Origin: Pseudonocardia xinjiangensis
GTDB lineage: Bacteria; Actinomycetota; Actinomycetes; Mycobacteriales; Pseudonocardiaceae
Direction: 5' to 3'
Length of the DNA: 64,000 nt
Assembly: GCF_012911925.1 (NCBI RefSeq)
Contig: NZ_JAAXKY010000023.1
Span: forward strand, 1-64,000
Positions 29,784 to 38,593 of the stretch are shown one piece after another. Under the pieces are notes generated by a model, which saw only the letters and a list, made by a program, of their open reading frames with translations, ran no database searches and was not told the DNA's origin. Position 1 is the first letter of the stretch; the number at the start of each line of letters is the position of its first letter. The position numbers were made by a program, and so were the translations under genes.

Positions 29784-31774
29784 CGCTCTTCTCGCCACTG
29801 CGGGTGGGGCCGTTGACGCTGCCCACCCGGATCGTGTTCTGCGCGCATCTGACGGGCAGCGCGCTCGACGGGCTGCCCACCGAGCAGCACGCCGCCTACT
29901 ACGCGGCACGTGCCGCGGGCGGGGCCGGGTTGATCGTCACCGAGGAGCACTCGGTGCACCCGGACGACCGGCCCTACGAGAAGCTGCTGCGCGGGCACGA
30001 TCCGGCCGCCGTGCCCGGCTACCGGCGGCTCACCGCGGCCGTGCACGCCCACGGCGTCCCGGTGCTCGCGCAGCTCAACCACAACGGCGCGCAGTCGTCG
30101 GGGATGTACTCGCGACGGCCGCTGTTGGCGCCGTCGCCGGTGGCCGACCCGCTGTTCCGCGAGGTCCCGAAGGAGATCACGGCAGCGGAGATCCGCGAGG
30201 TCGTGGCCGGATACGCGCGCACCGCGGGCCACTGCGCCGCCGGCGGCTTCGACGGGGTCGAGATCCAGTGCTCGCAGGCGTCGCTGCTGCGGCAGTTCCT
30301 CTCCCCGCTCACGAACCGGCGCACCGACCGCTACGGCGGTGACCTGGCCGGGCGGGCCCGGATCGTCCTGGAGGTGCTCGCCGCGGTGCGCGAGGCGATC
30401 GGCCCGCGGCGCGCGCTCGGGGTGCGGCTCTGCGGTGACGAGGGGATCCCCGGCGGCACGACGCTCGCCGAGGCCGTGGCCACGGCCCGGCTGCTGGCCG
30501 CGGACGGCCGGGTCGACTACCTGAACACCTCGGTCGGCGTCGCGACCGCCACGCTGCACCTGGTCGAGCCGCCGATGCCGGTGCGTGCCGGGTACGCGCT
30601 GCCCGTCGCGGCCGCGATCCGGGCGGCCGTCGCGCTGCCGGTGGTGGGGGTCGGCCGGTTCACCGATCCCGCCGACGCCGCCCGCGCGCTGGCCGAGGGC
30701 CACTGCGACCTGGTGGGGGTCGTCCGGGGACAGATCGCCGACCCGGAGTTCGCCGCGCACGCCCGCAGCGGACGGCCGGGCCGCACGTGCGTGGGGTGCA
30801 ACCAGGAGTGCGCCGGGCGGGTGGGGCTCAACCAGCCGCTGGGGTGCCTGGTGAACCCGCGGGCGGGGCAGGAGGCGGTGGCGCTGCCCCCGCCCCGCAT
30901 CCCCCGCGAGTCGCCCGTTTCCGGCGCGCGAGTCGCCGAAATTCCGTGGGCGAGTCGCCCGTTGCGGCGCGGCCGGGCCGTCCTCGTCGTCGGCGGGGGC
31001 CCCGCCGGGCTCAGCGCCGCGGCCACCGCGGCGGCGCGGGGGCACCGGGTGACGTTGTGCGAGCGCGAACAGCGGACAGGCGGGCAGGTGGCGGTGGCCG
31101 CATCGACGCCGGGGCGAGCCGGGTTCGGGGCGGTGGTGAGTGACCTGCTCGCCGAGTGCGACGGGGTCGACATCCGCACCGGCGTCACCGTGGACGCCGC
31201 GTTCGTCGAGCGCGAGCGGCCCGACGCCGTGGTGCTCGCGACCGGCGCCCGCCCGGCCCGTCCGGCGTGGGCCGGGTCGCTTGCGCGCGTCGCCGACGTG
31301 CGGGACGTGCTGACCGGCCGCGTGGTGCCGACGGGCTCCGTGCTCGTGTACGACGAGCTGGGCTTCCACCCGGCCACCTCCGTGGCCGAGCACCTCGCGG
31401 CGGCCGGCTGCGCGGTGGAGATCGCCACTCCGGCGATGGTGGTCGGCCAGGACCTCGGCCTGACACTCGACATGGAGCTGTTCCACCGCCGTGCGCACGC
31501 CGCCGGGATCACGATGACCACCGACCGGGTCGTGCTCGCCGCGGCGCCCGCCCGGTCCGGCGTGATGCTCACCGTGCTCGACCACGCCGTCGATGCCGTC
31601 AGCGAGATCGGGTACGCCTGGGTCGTGACCGCCGTACCACCGGAACCGGAGGACGCGCTGTGGCGGGCGCTGCGCGGGCAGGACGTTCCGGTGCACCGGA
31701 TCGGCGACTGCCTCGCCCCGCGCCGGGCCGCCGCCGCCGTCCGTGAGGGCCACCGCATCGGAGTCGCGCTGTGA
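29780..31774 (+). CDS. Mycofactocin-system FadH/OYE-family oxidoreductase, type 2
   Basis: 664 residues: an OYE barrel (about 1-335; QFLSPLTNRRTDRYGG), an intact cluster motif RTCVGCNQECAGRVGLNQ plus a later Cys, then a FAD-binding domain (VLVVGGGPAGLSAAATAAARG). It would transfer hydride between a nicotinamide or flavin donor and an enone or enoyl substrate; the link to mycofactocin is by location. Between the Fe-S region and the FAD domain the DNA contains a GCGAGTCGCC repeat in frame (30906-30963). The ATG overlaps the previous stop, and the stop overlaps the mftE GTG. Confidence 0.88.
   Translation: MTLFSPLRVGPLTLPTRIVFCAHLTGSALDGLPTEQHAAYYAARAAGGAGLIVTEEHSVHPDDRPYEKLLRGHDPAAVPGYRRLTAAVHAHGVPVLAQLNHNGAQSSGMYSRRPLLAPSPVADPLFREVPKEITAAEIREVVAGYARTAGHCAAGGFDGVEIQCSQASLLRQFLSPLTNRRTDRYGGDLAGRARIVLEVLAAVREAIGPRRALGVRLCGDEGIPGGTTLAEAVATARLLAADGRVDYLNTSVGVATATLHLVEPPMPVRAGYALPVAAAIRAAVALPVVGVGRFTDPADAARALAEGHCDLVGVVRGQIADPEFAAHARSGRPGRTCVGCNQECAGRVGLNQPLGCLVNPRAGQEAVALPPPRIPRESPVSGARVAEIPWASRPLRRGRAVLVVGGGPAGLSAAATAAARGHRVTLCEREQRTGGQVAVAASTPGRAGFGAVVSDLLAECDGVDIRTGVTVDAAFVERERPDAVVLATGARPARPAWAGSLARVADVRDVLTGRVVPTGSVLVYDELGFHPATSVAEHLAAAGCAVEIATPAMVVGQDLGLTLDMELFHRRAHAAGITMTTDRVVLAAAPARSGVMLTVLDHAVDAVSEIGYAWVVTAVPPEPEDALWRALRGQDVPVHRIGDCLAPRRAAAAVREGHRIGVAL
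30906..30963 (+). repeat. Triple GCGAGTCGCC repeat inside the OYE-2 gene
   Basis: GCGAGTCGCCCGTT (30906-30919), GCGAGTCGCC (30928-30937) and GCGAGTCGCCCGTT (30950-30963) occur within 58 bases. The third forms a GGGCGAGTCGCCC near-palindrome. It encodes an extra linker (ESPVSGARVAEIPWASRPL) in frame. It looks like a dispersed REP-type element inserted in a coding region. Confidence 0.6.
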
Positions 31775-32475
31775 ACCCTTCCGCCGGCTCGCTGGGCAGC
31801 CGCACCTGGACCGAGCTGGAGGGGCGGCCCACGCTTCTCGTCCCCGTCGGGTCGCTGGAGCAGCACGGCCCGCACCTGCCGCTGGACACCGACGCCCGCG
31901 TCGCCGCCGCCGTCGCCCGCCGCGCTGCCGACGCAGCGCCGGGTGTGCTGGTGGCGCCCGTGCTGGCCTTCGGCGCGTCGGGCGAGCACGAGGCGTTCCC
32001 CGGGACGCTCTCCATCGGGCACGAGGCGCTGCGCGCGGTGCTGGTCGAGCTGGGCCGCTCGGCCGGCCGCTGGGCCGCTCGGCTGGTGTTCGTCAACGGC
32101 CACGGCGGCAACCTCCCCACCGTCGCCGACGCCGTGGTGCAGTTGCGCGCCGAAGGTCGGGACGCGGCGTGGTTCGGCTGCGGCGTGGCGGGCGGCGACG
32201 CCCACGCCGGCCGCACCGAGACGTCGCTGCTGCTCGCACTGGCCCCCGGGCTCGTCCGTCTCGACGAGGCGGCGGCGGGCAACACCGCCCCGCTCACCGA
32301 CCTGCTCACCGACCTGCGCAGCGGCGGCGTCGCCGCCGTGAGCCCGAACGGCGTGCTGGGCGACCCGGCCGGCGCCACCGCGCAGGAGGGCGGGCGGCTG
32401 CTGACGGAGATGGCCGCCCGCCTCCGCAGCGCCGTCGAGAACTGGACCCTGACCTCCCGAGGCGCGCTGAGCTGA
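31771..32475 (+). CDS. mftE: Mycofactocin peptidase, creatininase family
   Basis: A 234-residue metal-dependent peptidase that releases the cross-linked C-terminal dipeptide (AHDP) from MftC-modified MftA. Creatininase-fold metal ligands appear in PVGSLEQHGPHLPLDTD (Glu, His, Asp), FGASGEHEAFPGTLS, FVNGHGGN and AGRTETS (Glu). GTG 31771 overlaps the OYE-2 stop (GTGA), so it is coupled to the upstream genes. A large inverted repeat follows about ten bases after the stop and may end this transcriptional segment. Confidence 0.95.
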   Translation: MNPSAGSLGSRTWTELEGRPTLLVPVGSLEQHGPHLPLDTDARVAAAVARRAADAAPGVLVAPVLAFGASGEHEAFPGTLSIGHEALRAVLVELGRSAGRWAARLVFVNGHGGNLPTVADAVVQLRAEGRDAAWFGCGVAGGDAHAGRTETSLLLALAPGLVRLDEAAAGNTAPLTDLLTDLRSGGVAAVSPNGVLGDPAGATAQEGGRLLTEMAARLRSAVENWTLTSRGALS

Positions 32476-32485
32476 CCTCCCCCGG

Positions 32486-32542
32486 GTTGCAGCAAAGCCA
32501 CTTTGACGCGACGTGGCTGCATGAAAGTGGCTTTGCTGCAAC
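32486..32542. repeat. Inverted repeat, 19-bp perfect arms
   Basis: GTTGCAGCAAAGCCACTTT (32486-32504), a 19-base loop, then AAAGTGGCTTTGCTGCAAC (32524-32542). It lies in the gap between mftE and the phosphodiesterase gene. The composition is less GC-rich than its surroundings. It could act as a terminator or be a dispersed intergenic palindromic element. Confidence 0.85.
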
Positions 32543-32576
32543 GGGCGGCCGGGGTCCGGGGCGCCCCCGCGGTGCG

Positions 32577-33743
32577 ATGCTGGAGGTCGTGACCGATCCC
32601 GTCCTGCCCGTGTACGGGCACCGTTCGCTCGCCGAAGTGCTGCCCGCTCTGCTCACCGCGCTCGGTGTGCCCGGCGAGGCACCCGGGCAGCCGGGCCTGG
32701 AGCTCGCCCCGGCCCCGGCCGTCGCGTTGTTGCTGGTCGACGGGCTCGGCAGCGAACTCCTCCGCACGCACGCCGCCGACGCGCCGTTCCTCGCGAGCCT
32801 GTCCGACGCCGGCCCGCTCACGGTCGGCTTCCCGTCCAGCACGTCGATCAGCCTCACCTCGCTGGGCACCGGCCTGCCACCGGGCGCGCACGGCATGCTC
32901 GGCATCTCCTTCCGCACTGCTCCCGACGAGCTGCTCGACACCCTCCAGTGGCGGTCGGTCGGGACGCCGGAGCCCGTCGACCTGCGGGAGCGGCGGCCGC
33001 CCGAGGAGATCCAGCCGAGCACCACGGTGTTCGAGCGGGCGGCGGCCGCGGGCGTCGAGGTCACGGTGGTGTCGAAGGCGGAGTTCGGCGGTTCGGGCCT
33101 CACCCGCGCGGCGCTGCGCGGCGGGCGGTACGCGGGCACGTACGCGCTCGGTGACCTCGCCGCCGAGATGATCGGCGCGCTCGCGGGCCAAGGCAGGCGG
33201 CTGGTCTACGGCTACCACGCCGACCTCGACGCCCTGGGTCACCTGTACGGACCGGGGACGCTGCCGTGGCGGCTGCAGCTGAGCCAGGTCGACCGGCTGG
33301 CCGCGCTGGTCGCCGAGCATCTCCCGCCCGACGGGATGCTGGTGGTGACCGGCGACCACGGGATGGTCCGGGTCGACCGGGTCGTCGACGCCGACACCGA
33401 CCCGGCGCTGCGCTCCGGCGTCGACCTGCTGGGCGGCGACCCCCGGTCGCGGCACGTCTACGTGCAGCCCGGCGCCCAGGACGACGTGCTGGCCGTGTGG
33501 CGAGCGGTCCTCGGCGACGGCGCCTGGGTCGTACCGGGCGAGCAGGCCGTCGCCGAAGGCTGGTTCGGGCGGGTCGACCAGCGCATGCGCAACCGGATCG
33601 GGGACGTCGTGGTCGCCGCCCGCGGCGGCACGGCCGTGGTCCGCTCGGTGGCCGAGCCCGTGCTCGCGGGCCTGCCGGGCCAGCACGGCTCCCTCACCGT
33701 GGCCGAGCAGGTCGTGCCGCTGCTGGTCGCGCGCCCGGCCTGA
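32577..33743 (+). CDS. Alkaline-phosphatase-fold nucleotide pyrophosphatase/phosphodiesterase
   Basis: 388 residues of the type I phosphodiesterase/nucleotide pyrophosphatase family. Metal and nucleophile motifs are ALLLVDGLG (Asp), FPSSTSISLTSLGTG (Thr/Ser nucleophile region), YGYHADLDALGHLYG (Asp, His) and VVTGDHGM (Asp, His). No signal peptide is seen, so it is probably cytoplasmic. It lies between mftE and mftF. A role in processing a nucleotide-activated sugar, F420-like or mycofactocin phosphodiester intermediate is possible but unproven. ATG 32577 is preferred over GTG 32589. Confidence 0.85.
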   Translation: MLEVVTDPVLPVYGHRSLAEVLPALLTALGVPGEAPGQPGLELAPAPAVALLLVDGLGSELLRTHAADAPFLASLSDAGPLTVGFPSSTSISLTSLGTGLPPGAHGMLGISFRTAPDELLDTLQWRSVGTPEPVDLRERRPPEEIQPSTTVFERAAAAGVEVTVVSKAEFGGSGLTRAALRGGRYAGTYALGDLAAEMIGALAGQGRRLVYGYHADLDALGHLYGPGTLPWRLQLSQVDRLAALVAEHLPPDGMLVVTGDHGMVRVDRVVDADTDPALRSGVDLLGGDPRSRHVYVQPGAQDDVLAVWRAVLGDGAWVVPGEQAVAEGWFGRVDQRMRNRIGDVVVAARGGTAVVRSVAEPVLAGLPGQHGSLTVAEQVVPLLVARPA

Positions 33744-33788
33744 CCGCCTCACCGCGGCGGTGCCCCTGGCCGTGACACGATCGGCGCC

Positions 33789-35240
33789 GTGATCGAGGTA
33801 CCCGCCGGCCCGGCCCGGACGCGCCTTCCCGCGGGGTTCCGGATCGCCCTCGACCGGAGGGTGTGGACGGTCGACGACGGCGAGGTCATGTTCGGGGGCG
33901 CGCCGCCGCGCATGCTGCGCCTCGCCCGGGCGGCCCGGGACCTGCTCGCCGCGGACGGCACCTGCACCGTCGCCGACGAGGCCTCGGCACGGCTGGCCCG
34001 GGCTCTGGTGGACGCCGGGATGGCCCACCCGGTGGCCGTTCCCGACGGTGACGTGCCGTCCGCCTGCGACGTCACCGTGGTGGTGCCGGTGAAGGACCGC
34101 GCCGACGGCCTGCGCCGGCTCCTCGCCGCTCTGCCCGGCGGCCTGGGTGGCGTGATCGTCGTGGACGACGGGTCGGTGGACGCGGACGGGGTCGGCGGGG
34201 TCGCCGACGCCGCCGGTGCGCGGGTGCTCCGTCACGAGCGGCCGCTCGGCCCGGCCGCAGCCCGCAACGCGGGGCTCGCCGCGGCGACCACTGCGCTGGT
34301 GGCGTTCCTCGACTCCGATGTGGTGCCCCTGCCCGGCTGGCTGGAGCCGCTGCTGGCGCTCTTCGCCGATCCCGCTGTCGGGCTCGCGGCGCCGCGGATC
34401 GTCGCCCTGCCCCCGGGACCCCTGTCGCGGATCGACGGGCTGCTGGCCCGGTACGAGGCCGTCCGGTCATCGTTGGACCTGGGTCCGGACCCGGCGCTGG
34501 TGGTGCCGCGCTCGCGCGTCGCGTACGTGCCGAGCGCCGCCGTGCTCGTGCGCCGCACCGCGGTCGGGCCCGGTTTCGACGACGGGATGCGGGTGGCCGA
34601 GGACGTCGACCTGGTGCTGCGCATGCACGAGGCCGGCTGGCGGCTGCGCTACGAGCCGGCCGCTCGGGTGGAGCACGACCACCGGACCACGCCGGCGGCG
34701 TGGTGGCTGCGCAAGGCCTACTACGGCACGGGTGCGGCGCCGCTCGCCGTGGCGCACCCCGGTTCCGTGCCGCCGATGGTGCTCAGCCCGTGGTCGGCGG
34801 CAGTCGGGGCGCTGGTGCTGGTTGGCACCCCGTGGTCAGCGGCTGCTGCGGTGGCGGTGAGCGCTGCGGCGGCGCAGCGGCTGGCGCGGAAGCTGCCGGT
34901 GCGCCGTCCGCGCGCCACGGCGGCCCGGCTGATCGCGATGGGTGCGGTGGGCACGGTGGCACAGACGGCCGACGGCGTGACGCGGCACTACTGGCCCGTG
35001 TCGCTCGCCGCGTGCCTGCTGTCGCGGCGGGCGCGGCGCACGGTGGCGGCCGTGGCGGTGGCGGAGGGCATCGTCGACTGGTGGCGCCACCGCGGCCGGG
35101 ACGCGTCCGTGCGACCAGGGCTGCTCGGGCACCTGGTGGCGCACCGGCTCGACGACCTGGCGTACGGCACCGGCCTGTGGTGGGGCGCACTGCGGCACCG
35201 CACGACGGAACCGCTCCGGCCGGTCGGTACGGGGTCGTAG
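33789..35240 (+). CDS. mftF: Mycofactocin glycosyltransferase
   Basis: 483 residues. An N-terminal PqqD/wHTH-like region (about 1-90) precedes a GT-A family 2 domain with TVVVPVKDRADGL, VIVVDDGS and the DxD motif at 175-177 (FLDSDV), plus the EDVDLVLRMHEAGW acceptor motif. Hydrophobic helices in the C-terminal third (about 330-420) suggest membrane association. MftF adds beta-1,4-glucose chains to premycofactocin in mycobacteria. GTG 33789 begins MIEVPAGPARTRLPAGF. It is the last gene of the mft locus, 46 bases after the phosphodiesterase. Confidence 0.94.
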   Translation: MIEVPAGPARTRLPAGFRIALDRRVWTVDDGEVMFGGAPPRMLRLARAARDLLAADGTCTVADEASARLARALVDAGMAHPVAVPDGDVPSACDVTVVVPVKDRADGLRRLLAALPGGLGGVIVVDDGSVDADGVGGVADAAGARVLRHERPLGPAAARNAGLAAATTALVAFLDSDVVPLPGWLEPLLALFADPAVGLAAPRIVALPPGPLSRIDGLLARYEAVRSSLDLGPDPALVVPRSRVAYVPSAAVLVRRTAVGPGFDDGMRVAEDVDLVLRMHEAGWRLRYEPAARVEHDHRTTPAAWWLRKAYYGTGAAPLAVAHPGSVPPMVLSPWSAAVGALVLVGTPWSAAAAVAVSAAAAQRLARKLPVRRPRATAARLIAMGAVGTVAQTADGVTRHYWPVSLAACLLSRRARRTVAAVAVAEGIVDWWRHRGRDASVRPGLLGHLVAHRLDDLAYGTGLWWGALRHRTTEPLRPVGTGS

Positions 35241-35596
35241 CGGATCTTCGGACCACGACGGACCACCGTTGCCGGTGGATGCAGCCGTCCGTCGGGAGTA
35301 ATCCGGATGGGTGAGACCGACCGCTCACTGGGTCTGCCGATGCGTTTCCGGGGTGCGATATTGCGCCGCATCCGCGGAGGGAAGGCCTGGTGAGTGATTT
35401 GTTCGCCCCGAGGTCACCTGCGGGTGGGTATACCGGTCGGAAGGGGACCCGTTGCGCCGCCGGATCAACAGGGGTGTGATGTGGTCGCCGCCACAACGGC
35501 GTGGCGGCCCGGATGGTGGTGCGACCACCTCGGCCGGCCCTCCGGAAGACATGCTGGCGCGATACGACACCGTGGTCGCGGTTGAGGAGAGATCTC
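35241..35596. promoter_or_regulatory. 356-base intergenic region before molybdenum hydroxylase operon 2
   Basis: No convincing gene is present; the short open frames have no recognisable content. Two inverted repeats stand out: GCCGCCAC-N6-GTGGCGGC (35487-35508) and GGTGGTGCGACCACC (35515-35529). The second includes TGGT-GCG-ACCA, which fits the TGGTnnnACCA consensus of FadR-type (FCD) GntR regulators. The operon promoter should lie here. Confidence 0.5.
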
Positions 35597-36115
35597 ATGG
35601 CACAGGTCCGGGTCACGGTCGACGGCGTGGTGTACGCCGACGACGTCGAGCCCCGCACGTTGCTGGTCCACTATCTGCGGGAACGCCTCGGCAAGACGGG
35701 CACCCTGGTCGGGTGCGACACCAGCAACTGTGGAGCCTGCACCGTCCACCTGAACGGGCAGAGTGTGAAGTCCTGTTCCGTGCTGGCCGTCCAGGTCGAT
35801 GGTGCCGAGGTCACGACGATCGAGGGCATCGCGCGTGACGGCAAGCTGCACCCCGTGCAGGAAGCCTTCAACGAGTGCCACGCGCTGCAGTGCGGCTACT
35901 GCACGCCGGGGATGATCATGCAGTCCATCGACCTGCTCGGGGACAACCCCGACCCCAACGAGCAGGAGGTGCGCGAGGGCATCGAGGGCAACCTCTGTCG
36001 CTGCACCGGGTACCAGAACATCGTCCGCGCCGTCCAGAGCGCCGCGGAGAAGATGAAGCCGGGCGCCCAGGCCGACGTGCAGTCGCCGGTGTCCGTGGCC
36101 GGAGGGGGCGACTAG
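35597..36115 (+). CDS. 2Fe-2S small subunit of molybdenum hydroxylase, operon 2
   Basis: 172 residues with two [2Fe-2S] domains: ligands in [16 protein letters not shown] and VKSC (N-terminal) and in [10 protein letters not shown] and [10 protein letters not shown] (C-terminal). ATG 35597 follows GAGGAGAG. It is adjacent to the large-subunit ATG (TAG then ATG at 36116). This subunit relays electrons from the Mo cofactor to the FAD subunit. It closely resembles its counterpart in operon 1, suggesting related complexes with different gene orders. Confidence 0.95.
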   Translation: MAQVRVTVDGVVYADDVEPRTLLVHYLRERLGKTGTLVGCDTSNCGACTVHLNGQSVKSCSVLAVQVDGAEVTTIEGIARDGKLHPVQEAFNECHALQCGYCTPGMIMQSIDLLGDNPDPNEQEVREGIEGNLCRCTGYQNIVRAVQSAAEKMKPGAQADVQSPVSVAGGGD

Positions 36116-38593
36116 ATGACCGCGACCGCCGAACCCACCGTCGAGTTCGGAAAGGCCCGACCCCGCAAGGAGGACGCCCGTCTCATCACGGGCCGCAGCC
36201 GCTACACCGACGCCATCACGCCGTCGGGCACCTTGCACATCGCCGTTGTCCGCTCACCGCTCGCGCACGCGACGATCACGGGCGTCGACAAGTCCGAGGC
36301 CGAGCAGGCTCCGGGTGTCGTCGGCGTCTACACGGCCGCCGACCTGGGCCTCGAGGGGGTCGGCCTACCTTGCGCGTGGCCGGTCACCCCGGACATGAAG
36401 GCGCCGCAGCGTCCCGTGCTCGCCACCGGCACCGTGCACTTCGCCGGTGAGGGCGTGGCCGTCATCGTCGCCCGGAGCCCCGCCGAGGCCCGCGACGCCG
36501 CCGACCTCGTCGAGATCGACTACGAGCCGCTCGACCCCGTGCTCGACATGGAGGCCGCACTCGCCGACGGCGCCACCCTCGTCCACCCCGACCTGGGGAC
36601 GAACGAGAACGCCACCTGGGTGTTCGACTCGGGCGAGGCCGGCACCGGCACGAGTGTCAGCGACGCGATCTCGGCTGCCGAGGCCGACCCCGACCAGGTG
36701 GTCGTGCGGCGCCGGTTCCGCCAGCAGCGCCTGATCCCGGCGTTCATGGAGCCGCGGTCCGCGGTGTGCGACCCGACCGGCGAGCAGATCACCCTCTACG
36801 CGGCCACCCAGGTGCCGCACATCCTCCGGACGATGACGACGGTCACGCTGGGGGTGCCCGAGAGCAAGCTGCGGGTCATCGCCCCGGACGTGGGTGGCGG
36901 CTTCGGCGGCAAGATCGGTGTGCTGCCCGAGGAGATGCTCGTCGTCGCACTCGCGCAGAAGCTGGGCAAGCCCGTCAAGTGGAGCGAGACGCGCTCGGAG
37001 TCGCTGCTCGCCGCCCACCACGGCCGCGACCAGATCCAGGACATCACGATCACGGCGAAGAAGGACGGCACGGTCACCGGCCTGGACGTCAAGCTACTGG
37101 CCGACATGGGTGCCTACCTCGGCCTGGTCGGTCCGGGCGTGCCGATCCTCGGCGCGTTCATGTTCAACGCGATCTACAAGTTCCCGGCCTACAGGTTCAC
37201 GTGCACCAACGTCTTCACCACGAAGACACTGACCGACGCCTACCGCGGCGCCGGGCGGCCGGAGGCCACGTTCGCCGTCGAGCGGATCATGGACGAGCTC
37301 GCCGTCGAGCTCGGCCGCGACCCGATGGAGCTGCGCGAGCAGAACTGGATCAAGCACGAGGAGTTCCCGTTCACCACGGTGTGCGGGCTGACCTACGACT
37401 CGGGCAACTACGAGCAGGCCACGCAGCAGGCGATGGAGCTGTTCGACTACGCCGGGCTGCGCCGCGAGCAGGAGGAGCGGCGGCGCAACAACGACCCGGT
37501 ACAGCTCGGGATCGGCATCTCGACGTTCACCGAGATGTGCGGTCTCGCGCCCTCGCGGGTGCTGGGTTCGCTGTCCTACGGCGCGGGCGGCTGGGAGGCC
37601 GCGAGCATCCGGATGCTCGCCACCGGCAAGGTCGAGGTGATCACGGGCGCATCGGCGCACGGCCAGGGCCACGAGACGGCGTTCAGCCAGATCGTCGCCG
37701 ACCAGCTGGGCGTGCCGTTCGAGGACGTCGAGGTCCTGCACGGCGACACGCAGATCTCACCGAAGGGCCTCGACACCTACGGCTCGCGCTCGCTCGTGGT
37801 CGGTGGCATCGCGATCGTGAAGGCCGCCGACAAGGTCATCGCGAAGGCCAAGAAGATCGCGGCGCACCTGCTCGAGGCGTCCGAGGACGACATCGAGTTC
37901 GCGGGTGGCAACTTCACCGTCCGCGGCACGGACAAGGGCAGGTCGATCCAGGAGATCGCGTTCGCCGCGTTCATGGCGCACGACTACCCGGAGGACATGG
38001 AGCCCTCGCTCGACTCCGACGCCGTGTACGACCCGGAGAACTTCTCGTTCCCGCACGGCACGCACCTGGCGGCCATCGAGATCGACACCGAGACCGGGCA
38101 CGTCGACCTGCGCAAGTACGTCTGCGTTGACGACATCGGCAACGTGGTCAACCCGCTCATCGTCGAGGGCCAGGTGCACGGCGGCCTCGCCCAGGGCATC
38201 GCGCAGGCGCTGTTCGAAGAGGCCAACTACGACGACCAGGGCACGCTGGTCAACGGCACGTTCGTCGACTACACGCTGCCCTCGGCGGCCGACCTGCCGA
38301 GCTTCGACACCCGCACGGTGAGCACCCCGGCCACGTCGAACCCGCTCGGCGTCAAGGGCGTCGGCGAGGCGGGCACGATTGCCTCGACGCCCGCGATCGT
38401 GAACGGCGTGCTCGACGCGCTGCGCCACCTCGGCGTCCGCGACGTCGAGATGCCGTGCACGTCGCAGCGCGTGTGGCGGGCACTCCAGGACGCACAGGGG
38501 CGTTCCACCCAGGAGACCCCGGTCGACACCCACTCGCCGGGTGCCGGTCTGGGCTCGATCGACCCGAACAACCCTCAGGGAGAGGTCCAGTGA
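36116..38593 (+). CDS. Molybdenum hydroxylase large subunit (form II CO dehydrogenase-like), operon 2
   Basis: 825 residues. The active-site loop is AYRGAGR (375-381), the form II type lacking the Cys of CO dehydrogenase. Catalytic Glu751 is in GVGEAG. Moco segments DVGGGFGGK, GASAHGQGHETAF and GSRSLVVGG are present. Form II enzymes oxidise diverse substrates such as aldehydes, nicotine-like heterocycles or carboxylates; no clear substrate clue exists here. The stop overlaps the FAD-subunit GTG (GTGA at 38590-38593). It is about 60 residues longer than the operon 1 protein. Confidence 0.94.
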   Translation: MTATAEPTVEFGKARPRKEDARLITGRSRYTDAITPSGTLHIAVVRSPLAHATITGVDKSEAEQAPGVVGVYTAADLGLEGVGLPCAWPVTPDMKAPQRPVLATGTVHFAGEGVAVIVARSPAEARDAADLVEIDYEPLDPVLDMEAALADGATLVHPDLGTNENATWVFDSGEAGTGTSVSDAISAAEADPDQVVVRRRFRQQRLIPAFMEPRSAVCDPTGEQITLYAATQVPHILRTMTTVTLGVPESKLRVIAPDVGGGFGGKIGVLPEEMLVVALAQKLGKPVKWSETRSESLLAAHHGRDQIQDITITAKKDGTVTGLDVKLLADMGAYLGLVGPGVPILGAFMFNAIYKFPAYRFTCTNVFTTKTLTDAYRGAGRPEATFAVERIMDELAVELGRDPMELREQNWIKHEEFPFTTVCGLTYDSGNYEQATQQAMELFDYAGLRREQEERRRNNDPVQLGIGISTFTEMCGLAPSRVLGSLSYGAGGWEAASIRMLATGKVEVITGASAHGQGHETAFSQIVADQLGVPFEDVEVLHGDTQISPKGLDTYGSRSLVVGGIAIVKAADKVIAKAKKIAAHLLEASEDDIEFAGGNFTVRGTDKGRSIQEIAFAAFMAHDYPEDMEPSLDSDAVYDPENFSFPHGTHLAAIEIDTETGHVDLRKYVCVDDIGNVVNPLIVEGQVHGGLAQGIAQALFEEANYDDQGTLVNGTFVDYTLPSAADLPSFDTRTVSTPATSNPLGVKGVGEAGTIASTPAIVNGVLDALRHLGVRDVEMPCTSQRVWRALQDAQGRSTQETPVDTHSPGAGLGSIDPNNPQGEVQ

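Noticed and set aside
28541-31753. A long minus-strand open frame over the two OYE genes
   Set aside because: No recognisable domains and antisense to clear flavoprotein genes; codon-position GC bias explains the open frame.
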